A DNA stretch of 64,000 nucleotides from Sphingomonas sp. J315 (GCF_024666595.1 NZ_CP088296.1:3090501-3154500), one strand, 5' to 3'; positions 8,021 through 17,776 are shown, counted from the first letter of the stretch. Notes: generated by a model from the sequence alone, not told the origin. Made by a program: numbers and translations.

Positions 8021-9358
8021 TCAGTCGATCGTTCGTCCAAGCTCACGGTTGAGCCAGAGAGCGACCAGCGTACCGACCGCGCCCGACAGCAGGTACGCGC
8101 CCGCCGCGAGCAGACCGAACTCTGCCGACAACCATAGCGCGGCGAGCGGCGCGAAGCCCGCACCGAACAGCCAGGCAAGGTCGGAAGTCAGCGCGGACCC
8201 GGTATAGCGGTGGCGCTGTTGAAAGCTCGCCGAAAGCGCGCCCGATGACTGGCCGAACGAGATGCCGAGCAGCACGAATCCGAGCAGCATGAACACGGCC
8301 TCGCCGACTTCGCCCATCTCGAGCAATTGCGGTGCGAAGCCGCTGAACGCGGCGATTGCGGCGGCAGTTGCGGCGAGCACGGTGCGGCGGCCCACCCGGT
8401 CGGCAAGATAGCCCGACGCGATGATCGCGCCGACCCCCAGCGCCGCCGCGACCGCCTCGATCGCGAGGAATCGCACCGGCGATTCCTCGGTGTAGAGGAA
8501 CACCCAGGACAGCGGGAACACGGTGACCATGTGGAACATGGCAAAGCTCGCCAGCGGGGCGAAGGCGCCGAGGATGATCGTGCGCCATTCCGACCGGATC
8601 GTCTCGGTCATCGGCGCAGGCTGCAGCTCGCGTCGCTCGAACAGCGTCGCATATTCGGGTGTCACCACGATGCGCAGACGCGCGAACAGGGCCACCACGT
8701 TGATCGCGAAGGCGACGAAGAAGGGGTAGCGCCAGCCCCAGGACAGGAAATCCTGTGCGGGCAGGGTCGCGATCAGGAACATGAACAGCAGGCTGGCAAC
8801 GATCAGGCCGAGCGGCGCGCCGAGCTGCGGGATCATTGCGTACCAGCCGCGCTTGCCCTCAGGCGCGTTGAGCGCGAGCAAAGAGGCAAGCCCGTCCCAC
8901 GATCCGCCGAGCGCGACGCCCTGACCCATGCGGAACAAGGCGAGCAGCAGCGCCGATCCCACGCCGATCGCTTCGTACCCGGGGAGGAAGGCGATTGCCG
9001 CAGTCGACCCGCCGAGCAGGAACAAGGCGATGGTGAGCTTGGCACCACGGCCATAGGCGCGGTCGATTGCGGTGAAGATCAGCGTGCCGACCGGCCGCGC
9101 GGCGAATGCCAGCGCGAAGATCGCGAACGACCAGAGCGTGCCCTGCAACGGGTCGAGATACGGAAAGACGAGCGCCGGGAACACCAGTACCGACGCGATG
9201 GCATAGACGAAGAAGTCGAAAAATTCGGACGTGCGCCCGATCACCACGCCGATCGCGATCTCGCCGGGTGCGATCTTGTGACCGTCGCGCGGGCCGTCGC
9301 TGTTGACCGCCCGCGCGTCGCGTTCGGCTTCGGTGGTGGGCACGGTCTCGGCGGTCAT
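8021..9358 (-). CDS. MFS transporter, metabolite:H+ symporter-like
   Basis: 445 residues with about twelve hydrophobic segments. The family signature between helices 2 and 3 is AARPVGTLIFTAIDRAYGR, a repeat appears as GYLADRVGRRTVLAA, and RMGQGVALGGSWDG resembles the helix 4-5 motif of ShiA/ProP-type symporters of small acids or osmolytes. The substrate cannot be deduced. Start ATG 9358 has AGGAAG five to six bases upstream; the frame extends to 9496 without homology. It is transcribed divergently from cyoA and ends seven bases from the PilZ gene. Confidence 0.85.
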   Translation of the reverse strand: MTAETVPTTEAERDARAVNSDGPRDGHKIAPGEIAIGVVIGRTSEFFDFFVYAIASVLVFPALVFPYLDPLQGTLWSFAIFALAFAARPVGTLIFTAIDRAYGRGAKLTIALFLLGGSTAAIAFLPGYEAIGVGSALLLALFRMGQGVALGGSWDGLASLLALNAPEGKRGWYAMIPQLGAPLGLIVASLLFMFLIATLPAQDFLSWGWRYPFFVAFAINVVALFARLRIVVTPEYATLFERRELQPAPMTETIRSEWRTIILGAFAPLASFAMFHMVTVFPLSWVFLYTEESPVRFLAIEAVAAALGVGAIIASGYLADRVGRRTVLAATAAAIAAFSGFAPQLLEMGEVGEAVFMLLGFVLLGISFGQSSGALSASFQQRHRYTGSALTSDLAWLFGAGFAPLAALWLSAEFGLLAAGAYLLSGAVGTLVALWLNRELGRTID

Positions 9359-9440
9359 TCGGTCTTCCTGCATAGCGGTGCACGCAGTCGTCGGACTATC
9401 GGCAGCGTCAACGCCCTGCGCCATAATCGGGCGCGCGGGG

Positions 9441-9459
9441 ATTGGACAAAATGTCCAAT
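9441..9459. promoter_or_regulatory. Perfect 19-base palindrome at the start of the cyo operon
   Basis: ATTGGACA-AAA-TGTCCAAT lies between the divergent MFS and cyo genes and overlaps the earliest possible cyoA start codons (TTG 9442, ATG 9451). It looks like a dimeric-regulator operator. If so, cyoA translation probably begins downstream of it. Confidence 0.55.
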
Positions 9460-10677
9460 GGGCGGGTCCGGCAGGTGGGCCTAGGCGGCGGATCATGGCC
9501 CAGAACCTGTCCCGAGTCCGCCTCCAACCCCCTGATCGCGCTGTCGCTGTTGCCGCTTCTCTCCGGCTGCGGCCTGGTCGTGCTCGATCCTGCCGGGGAG
9601 GTCGCGCGGCAGCAGGGCAATCTCGTGATGATCTCGACCGCGCTGATGCTGCTGATCATCGTGCCGGTGATGGCGCTGACGGTGTTCTTTGCGTTCAAGT
9701 ACCGCGCGGCGAACACGGATGCGGCCTATGACCCCGACTGGGACCATTCGACCCAGCTGGAGCTGGTGATCTGGGCCGCGCCGCTGCTGATCATCATCTG
9801 CCTCGGCGCGCTGACCTGGGTCGGCACGCATCTGCTGGACCCCTATCGCCCGCTCGCTGCGCCTGAGGCGAAGGCGCCGGGCGCACCTGACACCGATCGC
9901 GAGAAGCCGCTGGAGGTGCAGGTCGTCGCGCTCGACTGGAAATGGCTGTTCATCTACCCCGAGCAGGGGATCGCGACGGTCAACGAGTTCGCCGCGCCGG
10001 TGGATCGCCCGATCCGCTTCCGCATCGCCTCATCCTCGGTGATGAACAGCTTCTACATCCCCGCTTTGGCCGGCCAGATTTATGCGATGCCGGGGATGGA
10101 GACCAAGCTGCACGGCATTTTCAACCAGACCGGCAATTTCATCGGCTTCTCCGCCAATTATTCGGGCGCGGGCTTCTCCAACATGCGCTTTGCCGCCAAG
10201 AGCCTGGAACGCGGCGCGTTCGACACATGGGTTGCGCAGGTGAAAGGCACGGCGACGCCACTCGACAGTGCGACCTATCTCAAGCTCGAAAAGCCGAGCG
10301 AAAAGGAGCCGGTGCGCCGCTTTGCGCAGGTCGAGCCGAACCTGTTCGACCGCGTCGTCAATCTGTGCGTCGAGCCGGGCAAGATGTGCATGCACGACAT
10401 GATGGCGATCGACGCCAAGGGCGGGCTGGGGCTGGCGGGTACGTACAATGTCCGCGACCTTGCCTATGACAAGTTCGCCGCGCGCGGCACCTTGCCGACG
10501 CTCAATACCCGTTATGTCGCCGCCGTCTGCACGACGCCGATGGTGCCGATGACCGGCCCCGATCCCAAGCCGGTGGACAGCGCCCCGCTGACCGGTGCCG
10601 GCCTTTCGCGCGTGCGCCAGTCGACGCCGCCAGCGCGCACCGCGATGTCCGCCATTCCCGTCCTTCCCGAAAGCTGA
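9451..10677 (+). CDS. cyoA: Cytochrome bo3-type ubiquinol oxidase subunit II
   Basis: Subunit II of the proton-pumping quinol oxidase in the inner membrane. A lipobox (PLLSGC) is followed by two membrane helices (VMISTALMLLIIVPVMAL and LELVIWAAPLLIIICLG) and a periplasmic cupredoxin-like domain with VQVVALDWKWLFIYPEQGIA. The binuclear CuA ligand set of cytochrome c oxidases is absent, as expected for a quinol oxidase. The exact start is uncertain: ATG 9451 overlaps a palindrome, and GTG 9475 is also in frame. First gene of cyoABCD, six bases before cyoB. Confidence 0.92.
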   Translation: MSNGRVRQVGLGGGSWPRTCPESASNPLIALSLLPLLSGCGLVVLDPAGEVARQQGNLVMISTALMLLIIVPVMALTVFFAFKYRAANTDAAYDPDWDHSTQLELVIWAAPLLIIICLGALTWVGTHLLDPYRPLAAPEAKAPGAPDTDREKPLEVQVVALDWKWLFIYPEQGIATVNEFAAPVDRPIRFRIASSSVMNSFYIPALAGQIYAMPGMETKLHGIFNQTGNFIGFSANYSGAGFSNMRFAAKSLERGAFDTWVAQVKGTATPLDSATYLKLEKPSEKEPVRRFAQVEPNLFDRVVNLCVEPGKMCMHDMMAIDAKGGLGLAGTYNVRDLAYDKFAARGTLPTLNTRYVAAVCTTPMVPMTGPDPKPVDSAPLTGAGLSRVRQSTPPARTAMSAIPVLPES

Positions 10678-10683
10678 TCCAAC

Positions 10684-12702
10684 GTGTCCGACCCCACCGC
10701 GCATCCCGCCCCGTCGGTCGATCCGATCTTCGGTCGCCTGTCGCTCGACTCGATCCCGCTGCACGAACCGATCCTGATCGTCACCTTCGCCGTGGTCGCG
10801 ATCGGCGGCGTCGCGGTCCTGGCGCTGCTCACCAAATATCGCCTATGGGGTTATTTGTGGAAAGAGTGGTTCACCAGTGTGGATCACAAGAAGATCGGGA
10901 TCATGTACATGATCCTGGGCCTCATCATGTTCCTGCGCGGCTTTGCCGATGCGATCATGATGCGGTTGCAACAGGCAATGGCGTTCGGCGGGTCCGAAGG
11001 CTATCTCAACGCCCATCATTACGACCAGATCTTCACCGCGCATGGCGTGATCATGATCTTCTTCGTGGCGATGCCGTTCATCACCGGCCTGATGAACTAT
11101 ATCGTCCCGCTGCAGATCGGCGCGCGCGACGTCAGCTTCCCGTTCCTCAACAATTTCAGCTTCTGGATGACCGCGGCGGGCGCGGCGCTGACCATGGTGT
11201 CGCTGTTCGTCGGCGAATATGCCCAGACCGGCTGGCTCGCCTATCCGCCATTGTCGGGGATCGCCTACAGCCCCAATGTCGGGGTCGATTATTACATATG
11301 GTCGCTCCAGATAGCCGGGGTCGGGACGACTCTGTCCGGCATCAACTTGATCGTCACCATCCTCAAGCTGCGCGCACCGGGCATGGGGCTGATGAAGATG
11401 CCGGTGTTCACCTGGACGTCGCTGTGCGCGAACATCCTGATCGTCGCCAGCTTCCCGGTGCTGACCGCAGTGCTCGCGCTGCTCGGGCTCGATCGTTACG
11501 CGGGCACCAACTTCTTCACGAACGACTTCGGCGGATCGTCGATGATGTACGTGAACCTGATCTGGATCTGGGGCCACCCTGAGGTGTACATCCTGATCCT
11601 CCCGCTGTTCGGCGTGTTCAGCGAAGTGACCTCGACCTTCTCGGGCAAGCGGCTCTTCGGCTATACCTCGATGGTCTATGCCACGGTGGTCATCACCATC
11701 CTGTCCTACGTCGTGTGGCTCCACCACTTCTTCACCATGGGGTCGGGAGCGAGCGTCAACAGCTTCTTCGGCATCACGACCATGGTGATCTCGATCCCGA
11801 CGGGAGCGAAGCTCTTCAACTGGCTGTTCACCATGTATCGCGGGCGCATCCGCTTCGAACTGCCGATGATGTGGACCATCGCCTTCATGCTGACCTTCGT
11901 CATCGGCGGCATGACCGGGGTGCTGCTCGCGGTGCCGCCTGCGGACTTCGTGCTGCATAATTCGCTGTTCCTGATCGCGCATTTCCACAACGTGATCATC
12001 GGCGGCGTGCTGTTCGGCCTGTTCGCGGCGATCAATTACTGGTGGCCCAAGGCGTTCGGGTTCAAGCTCGACAAGAAGTGGGGCCTCGTGTCCTTCTGGT
12101 GCTGGGTCGTGGGGTTCTGGCTTGCCTTTGCGCCGCTCTACATCCTCGGCCTGATGGGCGTGACGCGGCGGATGCGGGTGTTCGACGACCCGTCCTACCA
12201 GATCTGGTTCGTCATCGCCGGCATCGGCGCAGCGGTAATTGCGGTCGGCATCTTCGCGATGCTCGTCCAGTTCGCGGTCAGCATCTGGAAGCGCGAGGAG
12301 CTGAAGGTCGATGGCGACCCGTGGAACGGTCGCACGCTCGAATGGGCGACCAGCTCGCCCCCGCCAGAGTATAATTTCGCCTTCACCCCGCGCATCCACG
12401 ACCTCGACGCCTGGTACGACATGAAGAAGCGCAATGCCGGCCGCCCGGTCGATGGCTATCGCGACATCCATATGCCGCGCCCGACCGGAGCGGGGGTGAT
12501 CCTGTCGGGGATCAGCCTGGTGATGGGCTTTGCGCTGGTGTGGCATATCTGGTGGCTGGTCATCGCGATGTTCGTCGCGTTGCTCGCGGCCGCGATCATC
12601 CACACCTTCAACTATGACCGCGACTTCCATATCCCGGCGGCGACCGTCACCGAGGTTGAGGACGCACGCACCCGCCAGCTGGCCGCCGGAGCCGCCGCAT
12701 GA
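10684..12702 (+). CDS. cyoB: Cytochrome bo3-type ubiquinol oxidase subunit I
   Basis: 672 residues, matching the ~660 of E. coli CyoB, with about 15 helices. It binds low-spin haem, the high-spin haem and CuB, and carries out O2 reduction and proton pumping. Visible landmarks: the low-spin haem His region [26 protein letters not shown] with the CuB His and cross-linked Tyr, [10 protein letters not shown] with two CuB His, and [12 protein letters not shown] with haem ligands. Subunits overlap: the cyoC ATG lies within the last four bases. Confidence 0.97.
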   Translation: MSDPTAHPAPSVDPIFGRLSLDSIPLHEPILIVTFAVVAIGGVAVLALLTKYRLWGYLWKEWFTSVDHKKIGIMYMILGLIMFLRGFADAIMMRLQQAMAFGGSEGYLNAHHYDQIFTAHGVIMIFFVAMPFITGLMNYIVPLQIGARDVSFPFLNNFSFWMTAAGAALTMVSLFVGEYAQTGWLAYPPLSGIAYSPNVGVDYYIWSLQIAGVGTTLSGINLIVTILKLRAPGMGLMKMPVFTWTSLCANILIVASFPVLTAVLALLGLDRYAGTNFFTNDFGGSSMMYVNLIWIWGHPEVYILILPLFGVFSEVTSTFSGKRLFGYTSMVYATVVITILSYVVWLHHFFTMGSGASVNSFFGITTMVISIPTGAKLFNWLFTMYRGRIRFELPMMWTIAFMLTFVIGGMTGVLLAVPPADFVLHNSLFLIAHFHNVIIGGVLFGLFAAINYWWPKAFGFKLDKKWGLVSFWCWVVGFWLAFAPLYILGLMGVTRRMRVFDDPSYQIWFVIAGIGAAVIAVGIFAMLVQFAVSIWKREELKVDGDPWNGRTLEWATSSPPPEYNFAFTPRIHDLDAWYDMKKRNAGRPVDGYRDIHMPRPTGAGVILSGISLVMGFALVWHIWWLVIAMFVALLAAAIIHTFNYDRDFHIPAATVTEVEDARTRQLAAGAAA

Positions 12703-13322
12703 CCGCCGTGACCGCCACCGACGAACCGCCCGTCTTCTACGAGCTGGACGAGCATCCCCATCCCGAGGGGCACAGCACGATGCTGGGCTTCTGGATCTAT
12801 CTGATGAGCGACTGTCTCATCTTCGCGATCCTGTTCGCCTGCTACGCGGTGCTGGGCGGCAATTACGCGGCGGGGCCGGGGCCGAAGGATCTGTTCGACC
12901 TGAAGCTGATCGCGCTCAACACCGCGATGCTGCTGTTCTCGTCGATCACCTATGGCTTTGCGATGCTGTCGATGCAGCTGGGCAAGGTCCGCGCGACGCA
13001 GGGCTGGCTGGCCGTCACCGGCCTGTTCGGCGCGGCGTTCCTGGGCATCGAACTCTATGAGTTCCACCACCTGATCGAACTCGGCGCGACGCCGCAGCGC
13101 AGCGCGTTTCTCTCGGCCTTCTTCACCCTGGTCGGCACCCACGGCCTGCACGTCACCTTCGGCCTGATCTGGCTGGTGACGCTGATGGTCCAGCTGGGGC
13201 GCAAGGGGCTGATCCCCGCCAATCAGCGCCGGGTCGCGTGCCTCGGCATGTTCTGGCACTTCCTCGACGTCATCTGGATCGGCGTCTTCACCTTTGTCTA
13301 TCTGATGGGGATGTTGCGATGA
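12699..13322 (+). CDS. cyoC: Cytochrome bo3-type ubiquinol oxidase subunit III
   Basis: 207 residues with five predicted helices. Typical sequences are [20 protein letters not shown] at the start, [19 protein letters not shown], and the C-terminal [20 protein letters not shown]. It stabilises subunit I and lies in the inner membrane. Its start overlaps cyoB by four bases and its stop overlaps the cyoD start, so translation is coupled. Confidence 0.96.
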   Translation: MTAVTATDEPPVFYELDEHPHPEGHSTMLGFWIYLMSDCLIFAILFACYAVLGGNYAAGPGPKDLFDLKLIALNTAMLLFSSITYGFAMLSMQLGKVRATQGWLAVTGLFGAAFLGIELYEFHHLIELGATPQRSAFLSAFFTLVGTHGLHVTFGLIWLVTLMVQLGRKGLIPANQRRVACLGMFWHFLDVIWIGVFTFVYLMGMLR

Positions 13323-13681
13323 GCGCGCACCATGACGAGCACCACGCCGTGGCCGAGCTGCCGCACGCGACGCTGCGCGATTATGTGATCGGTTTCGTCC
13401 TGTCGGTGATCCTGACCGCGATCCCGTTCTGGCTGGTGATGACGATGCCGCTCAGCGCCGGGGTGACGGCTGCGGTGATCATGGGCTTTGCGGTGGCGCA
13501 GATCATCGTCCACATGATTTTCTTCCTGCACATGACGCCCAAGGCAGAGGGCGGCTGGTCGCTGACCTCGCTCGTCTTCACGATTATCGTAATCTTCATC
13601 ATGCTCGCCGGGTCGCTGTGGGTCATGCACCACCTCAACAGCAACATGATGCCCCAGCATATGGAGCAGCAGGTCCCGTGA
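13319..13681 (+). CDS. cyoD: Cytochrome bo3-type ubiquinol oxidase subunit IV
   Basis: 120 residues with a His-rich N-terminus (MSAHHDEHH) and three helices, including [20 protein letters not shown], a strong CyoD signature. ATG 13319 overlaps the cyoC stop (ATGA); a longer in-frame start at 13238 lies inside cyoC and is not used. Assists assembly of the CuB site in the complex. Confidence 0.95.
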   Translation: MSAHHDEHHAVAELPHATLRDYVIGFVLSVILTAIPFWLVMTMPLSAGVTAAVIMGFAVAQIIVHMIFFLHMTPKAEGGWSLTSLVFTIIVIFIMLAGSLWVMHHLNSNMMPQHMEQQVP

Positions 13682-14391
13682 AGCTCCGCCGCGCCGTTCC
13701 TGCGGCGCTGCTGCTGATGCTCGCCGCCGGGTTCGTGGCGCTCGGCATCTGGCAGGTCGAGCGGCGGGCGTGGAAGCACGCGCTGATCGACGCGGTCGCA
13801 ACGCGCAGCACCGCCGCGCCGGTCGCTGCCCCGGCTCCGGGTGTTGCGGTCAGCGCCGAAGCGGACGCCTATCGCCGCGTCCGGGTGACGGGCCGGTTCC
13901 TGCACGACCGCGAGACGTTGGTGCGCGCGGTCAGCGATCTGGGCAGCGGATACTGGGTCGTCACCCCGCTCGATACCGGGCGCTTCACCGTGCTGGTCAA
14001 TCGCGGCTTCGTGCCCCCCGACCGGCGCGACGCCGCCAGCCGCGCGGCGGGAAATGCGGCAGGGCAGGTCACCGTCACCGGCCTGCTGCGCGTGACCGAA
14101 CCGGGCGGCGGCTTCCTGCGCAGCAACGATCCCGCAGCGGACAATTGGTATTCGCGCGATGTCGCCGCGATCGCCGCCGCGCGCGGGCTGAACAACCCCG
14201 CGCCCTATTTCATCGACGCCGACGCCGCGCCCAATCCGGGCGGGTGGCCGCGCGGCGGGCTGACCGTGCTGCGCTTTTCAGACAATCATCTGGGTTATGC
14301 GCTGACGTGGTTCGCGCTGGCATTGCTGTCGCTGGGCGCCATCTGGCTGGTGTTGCGCAACGCGGCGGTAGCGCCCAACAAGGGCGCGTGA
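13678..14391 (+). CDS. SURF1-family oxidase assembly protein
   Basis: 237 residues with an N-terminal helix (VPAALLLMLAAGFVALGIW), a large periplasmic domain and a C-terminal helix. SURF1 hallmarks are GIWQVERRAWK, VTGRFLHDRETLV, GYWVVTPLDT, VLVNRGFVPPDRR and NNHLGYALTW-like FSDNHLGYALTWFAL. SURF1 helps insert haem into haem-copper oxidases. GTG 13678 overlaps the cyoD stop, giving a coupled fifth gene; cyoE is not in the window. Confidence 0.9.
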   Translation: MKLRRAVPAALLLMLAAGFVALGIWQVERRAWKHALIDAVATRSTAAPVAAPAPGVAVSAEADAYRRVRVTGRFLHDRETLVRAVSDLGSGYWVVTPLDTGRFTVLVNRGFVPPDRRDAASRAAGNAAGQVTVTGLLRVTEPGGGFLRSNDPAADNWYSRDVAAIAAARGLNNPAPYFIDADAAPNPGGWPRGGLTVLRFSDNHLGYALTWFALALLSLGAIWLVLRNAAVAPNKGA

Positions 14392-15686
14392 ACCGGCAGA
14401 TCCTTGAGCCCGCCTTTCAGCCGGCGGATGCGGGGCGGCGCAACATGCTGCTGCTCACGCAATTGCGCTGGTTGGCGGTGGGCGGACAGCTGGTGACGGT
14501 CGCGGTGGTGCAGGTCGCGCTCGGCATCGACCTGCCGATGACGCAGCTGCTCATGTCTACCGCGACGCTCGCCGCGCTCAACATCGCCAGCCATGTGCTG
14601 ATCGCCAGCGGGGCGCGGTTCAGCGACGGCGCGCTCGCTGCGGCCCTGCTGTTCGATGTGGGGGCGCTGACCGTGCAGCTCAGCCTGTCGGGCGGGATCA
14701 CCAATCCGTTCGCGGCTTTGTTCCTGCTGCACATCGTGCTCGGCGCGGTGCTGTTGCGGCCGCATTACCCTTGGACGATCGTCGCCGCGACGCTGATCGC
14801 GCTCGGCATCCTGTCGCTCGATCCGACGCCTCTGGTGCTACCGGCCAATCTGCCGGTCGATCCGGTCAACCTCTACCTGTTCGGCGGGTTCGTCTGCTTC
14901 GTGCTGATCGCCGTGCTGCTGGTGGTCTTTATCGGCCAGATCAGCCGCAATTTGCGCAGCCACGACGCCGCGCTCGCCGCCGTCCGCCAGCGCGCGGCGG
15001 AGGAGGATCATATCGTCCGCATGGGCCTGCTCGCGTCGGGCGCGGCGCATGAGCTGGGGACGCCGCTGTCGCTGCTGTCGGTCGCGATCGGCGACTGGCG
15101 GACGATGCCGCGCCTGAAGGGCGATGCGGAGTTGCAGGAGGAGCTGGCCGAGATGGACGGCGCGGTCCAGCGCTGCAAGGCGATCGTCAGCGGCATCCTG
15201 ATGTCGGCGGGCGAGGCGCGCGGCGTCGCCCCCGAAGTGACCAGCGTGCGCCGCTTCCTGACCGAGATTGTCGCCGACTATCGCGCCAGCCTGCTGCCCG
15301 GCACGCTCGATTTCCACGACCATTTCGGCGCGGACGTGACCATCGTCTCCGATCCTGCGCTGCGTCAGGTGGTCGGCAACGTCATCGACAATGCGATCGA
15401 GGTGTCACCGGGCCGGGTCGCCCTCACCGTATCGCGCGAGGGCGAGGCGCTGGTGCTCGACATCGCCGATCGTGGGCCGGGCTTTGTGCCGGAGATCCTC
15501 GAGACCTTCGGCCAACCCTATCGCTCGACGAAGGGCAAGCCTGGCGGCGGGCTCGGCCTCTTCCTGCTGGTCAACGTCCTGCGCAAGCTGGGCGGGGAGG
15601 CGAGCGCGGAGAACCGGCTCGACGGCGGCGCGCGGGTGCGGATCGTCCTGCCGCTCGCAGCGCTGGCGATGGCGGCACCGCGATGA
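14388..15686 (+). CDS. RegB/PrrB/RoxS-type redox sensor histidine kinase
   Basis: 432 residues. Six N-terminal helices include GGITNPFAALFLLHIV, corresponding to the quinone-sensing segment of RegB. The H-box ASGAAHELGTPLSLLSVA has the phosphorylated His, and a Cys in VQRCKAIVSGIL sits where RegB has its redox-active Cys. The ATP domain shows NVIDNAIEVSP (N box), DIADRGPGF (G1) and GGGLGLFL (G2). GTG 14388 overlaps the SURF1 stop by four bases, and the next gene is its response regulator. RegB-type kinases respond to ubiquinone redox state and respiratory electron flow, fitting a position in a quinol oxidase operon. Confidence 0.9.
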   Translation: MNRQILEPAFQPADAGRRNMLLLTQLRWLAVGGQLVTVAVVQVALGIDLPMTQLLMSTATLAALNIASHVLIASGARFSDGALAAALLFDVGALTVQLSLSGGITNPFAALFLLHIVLGAVLLRPHYPWTIVAATLIALGILSLDPTPLVLPANLPVDPVNLYLFGGFVCFVLIAVLLVVFIGQISRNLRSHDAALAAVRQRAAEEDHIVRMGLLASGAAHELGTPLSLLSVAIGDWRTMPRLKGDAELQEELAEMDGAVQRCKAIVSGILMSAGEARGVAPEVTSVRRFLTEIVADYRASLLPGTLDFHDHFGADVTIVSDPALRQVVGNVIDNAIEVSPGRVALTVSREGEALVLDIADRGPGFVPEILETFGQPYRSTKGKPGGGLGLFLLVNVLRKLGGEASAENRLDGGARVRIVLPLAALAMAAPR

Positions 15687-16213
15687 GCGCGCGGCTGCTG
15701 ATCATCGTCGAGGATGACGAGGCGTTTGCCCGGACGCTCAAACGCTCGTTCGAGCGGCGCGACTACACCGTGCTGTGGGCGGCGAACCATGACGAGCTGG
15801 CAGCGTTGCTGGCCGACCACGCGCCGGATTTCGCGGTGGTCGACCTGAAGCTCGGCGGCGCGTCGGGGCTGGCGTGCGTGCAGACGCTGCGGGCGAGCGA
15901 TGCGGAGATGAAGATCGTCGTCCTCACCGGCTTCGCCAGCATCGCGACCGCAGTAGAGGCGATCAAGCTGGGCGCGAACCACTATCTCGCCAAGCCGTCG
16001 AACACCGACGATATCGAGGCCGCGTTCGCGCGCGTCGACGGCGATGTCGACGCCCCGGTCGATGGCCGCACCTCATCGATCAAGACGGTGGAGTGGGAGC
16101 ATATCCACCAGACGTTGGTCGAGACCGACTTCAACATCTCCGAAGCCGCACGGCGGCTGGGGATGCACCGACGGACGCTGGCGCGAAAGCTGGAGAAACG
16201 GCCGGTGCGGTAG
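15683..16213 (+). CDS. RegA/PrrA/ActR-type response regulator
   Basis: 176 residues: a receiver domain with IVEDDEAF acidic pocket, phospho-acceptor Asp in VVDLKLGGASGL, conserved Thr in VLTGFASIATAVEA and Lys in YLAKPSNTDDI, then a Fis-type helix-turn-helix (NISEAARRLGMHRRTLARKL). This is the RegA layout, in which the helix-turn-helix is nearly invariant. ATG 15683 overlaps the kinase stop (ATGA). It probably controls the upstream cyo genes and other respiratory genes; no binding site was tested. Confidence 0.92.
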   Translation: MSARLLIIVEDDEAFARTLKRSFERRDYTVLWAANHDELAALLADHAPDFAVVDLKLGGASGLACVQTLRASDAEMKIVVLTGFASIATAVEAIKLGANHYLAKPSNTDDIEAAFARVDGDVDAPVDGRTSSIKTVEWEHIHQTLVETDFNISEAARRLGMHRRTLARKLEKRPVR

Positions 16214-16322
16214 GGGGAGACTACAGACGACCGCTTTCAGAACGGTGACTACCCGACGTGAATTGGGTGGAAAGCGGTCGATTGACGTATATCATCATTG
16301 CTCAATTTAGGCGAGTGAGAGC

Positions 16323-16790
16323 ATGTGGACTATCGGTCGCGAGCGAGAGAAATCGCATGCTGCCAAGTTTGTCCGCGAGGAAACTCAGCAACGGCTCCTC
16401 TTCCCCGTAATCGACGCCGTCCATGATATAAAGGAGGGAAGCGGGGGCATCCAGGATTTTATAGTAACCGCGCGGGTTGCGATGATCGAGGGTGGGTCCG
16501 GCGTTTGGCAGAATACAGCAAACTGGATGCGCAAGGTGATACAGGAACACCCGGCAGCCCAGGTGCTTTGGGATGAACTTGCGGAGCATGAAAGCTGGCG
16601 AGTTAGGTGGAAGGTTGCATGCTGTCTCTACCTAGATATTTCAGAGTCCCAATCGGATCGACTTTTTTCCTCACTACGTGCCGACCGGAGTAAGAAAGTG
16701 CGAGACTACTCGGTGGATCGATACGAATACCGACCGGACAAGCATGGTAAGGTCGAGAAGCGTTTCGACGCAGCCAATTTTGGGGCTTGA
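16323..16790 (+). CDS. Uncharacterised 155-residue cytoplasmic protein, possibly HEAT-like
   Basis: No signal peptide or membrane segment. The second half (WRVRWKVACCLYLDISESQ ... LRADRSKKVRDYSVDRYEYR) looks like a pair of helical HEAT-type repeats seen in some immunity and phage-derived proteins. Codon use is visibly less G+C-rich than in the flanking genes, and no partner lies next to it. GTGAGAG precedes the ATG. It may be an acquired or orphan immunity-like gene; function unknown. Confidence 0.6.
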   Translation: MWTIGREREKSHAAKFVREETQQRLLFPVIDAVHDIKEGSGGIQDFIVTARVAMIEGGSGVWQNTANWMRKVIQEHPAAQVLWDELAEHESWRVRWKVACCLYLDISESQSDRLFSSLRADRSKKVRDYSVDRYEYRPDKHGKVEKRFDAANFGA

Positions 16791-16853
16791 ACGCCAACAT
16801 CCGCAACCGGGTCGATTGCAGCCAGTCCGCTTCATGCGTCCGAGGCCTAATCA

Positions 16854-16874
16854 TCCTCCCCCGCCGGGGGAGGA
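16854..16874. repeat. 21-base perfect palindrome (terminator-like or REP fragment)
   Basis: TCCTCCCCC-GCC-GGGGGAGGA lies between the orphan gene and the citE-like gene. It lacks a T run on either side, so it is more likely a member of the G/C-rich intergenic repeats seen elsewhere in the window than a classical terminator. Confidence 0.5.
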
Positions 16875-16939
16875 TTGAGGCCACCCTTGCCGTTGGCGCG
16901 CAGCAAAGGCATGGCGCGGGGCAAGAGAGAGGAAATCCG

Positions 16940-17776
16940 ATGCGCCTGCGTTCGCTGTTGTTCGTCCCCGGTGACCGGCCCGACCGGATGGAAAAGGCGC
17001 TGGCCAGCGGTGCCGATGCGCTGATCCTGGACCTTGAGGATTCGGTGACGCCGGAGCGCAAGGGCGACGCGCGCGCGGCGGTGGCGGCGTTCCTTGCTAA
17101 ACAGCACAGCGGCCCGGCGCTCTGGGTCCGCATCAACCCGCTCGACAGCGGGATGACGCAGGATGATCTGGCCGCCGCGCGCGGGGCGGATGGCATCGTG
17201 CTGCCCAAATCGGCGAGCGGGCAAGATGTGGCGGCGCTCGATGCGATGCTCGCTGGCGTGGCCGCGCGCATCCTGCCGATCGCGACCGAAACGCCCGCCG
17301 CGATCTTTGGCCTGGGCAGCTATGCCGGCTGCTCACCGCGCCTCGCCGGGATCACCTGGGGCGCAGAGGACCTGCCCGCGGCGATCGGCGCGCAATCCTC
17401 GCGCGAGGCGGACGGGCGCTACACCCCGCCCTATGAGATGATCCGTGGCCTGACGCTGTTCGGCGCGCACGCCGCCGGGGTCGCGCCGATCGAGACCGTC
17501 TATCCCGATTTCCGCGACCTTGAGGGGCTGGAGGCCTATTGCGCGCGGGCGATGCGTGACGGCTTTACCGGCATGATGGCGATCCACCCGGCGCAGGTGC
17601 CGGTGATCAACGCCGCCTTCACCCCGTCCGAAGCCGCCATTGCGCATGCCAAGGCGGTGGTCGCGGCCTTCGCCGCCAATCCCGGTGCAGGGGCGCTCCA
17701 GCTCGACGGCAAGATGATCGATGCGCCGCATTTGAAGCAGGCACAGGCGCTGCTCGCCCGCGCGGGAGAGGCATGA
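16940..17776 (+). CDS. HpcH/HpaI-CitE family (citryl/malyl-CoA lyase-like) protein
   Basis: 278 residues, the length of single-domain CitE-like lyases. The TIM-barrel landmarks are RSLLFVPGDRPDRMEKALAS, LILDLEDSVTPERK (Mg ligand Asp/Glu), LWVRINPLDS with the conserved Arg, PIATETPAAIFGL with the Glu, and GITWGAEDLPAAIG. It should cleave or condense a short acyl-CoA such as malyl- or citramalyl-CoA. ATG 16940 has GAGAGGAAA upstream. Its stop overlaps the bioF start (ATGA), so it is co-translated with the biotin genes, with no obvious biochemical link. Confidence 0.88.
   Translation: MRLRSLLFVPGDRPDRMEKALASGADALILDLEDSVTPERKGDARAAVAAFLAKQHSGPALWVRINPLDSGMTQDDLAAARGADGIVLPKSASGQDVAALDAMLAGVAARILPIATETPAAIFGLGSYAGCSPRLAGITWGAEDLPAAIGAQSSREADGRYTPPYEMIRGLTLFGAHAAGVAPIETVYPDFRDLEGLEAYCARAMRDGFTGMMAIHPAQVPVINAAFTPSEAAIAHAKAVVAAFAANPGAGALQLDGKMIDAPHLKQAQALLARAGEA

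Noticed and set aside
8327..9484. 385-codon open frame antisense to the MFS transporter
   Set aside because: Arg/Glu/Gln-rich shadow frame; the transporter is well supported.
10843..12630. 595-codon open frame antisense to cyoB
   Set aside because: His/Asp/Arg-rich, low-complexity shadow of a strongly conserved sense gene.
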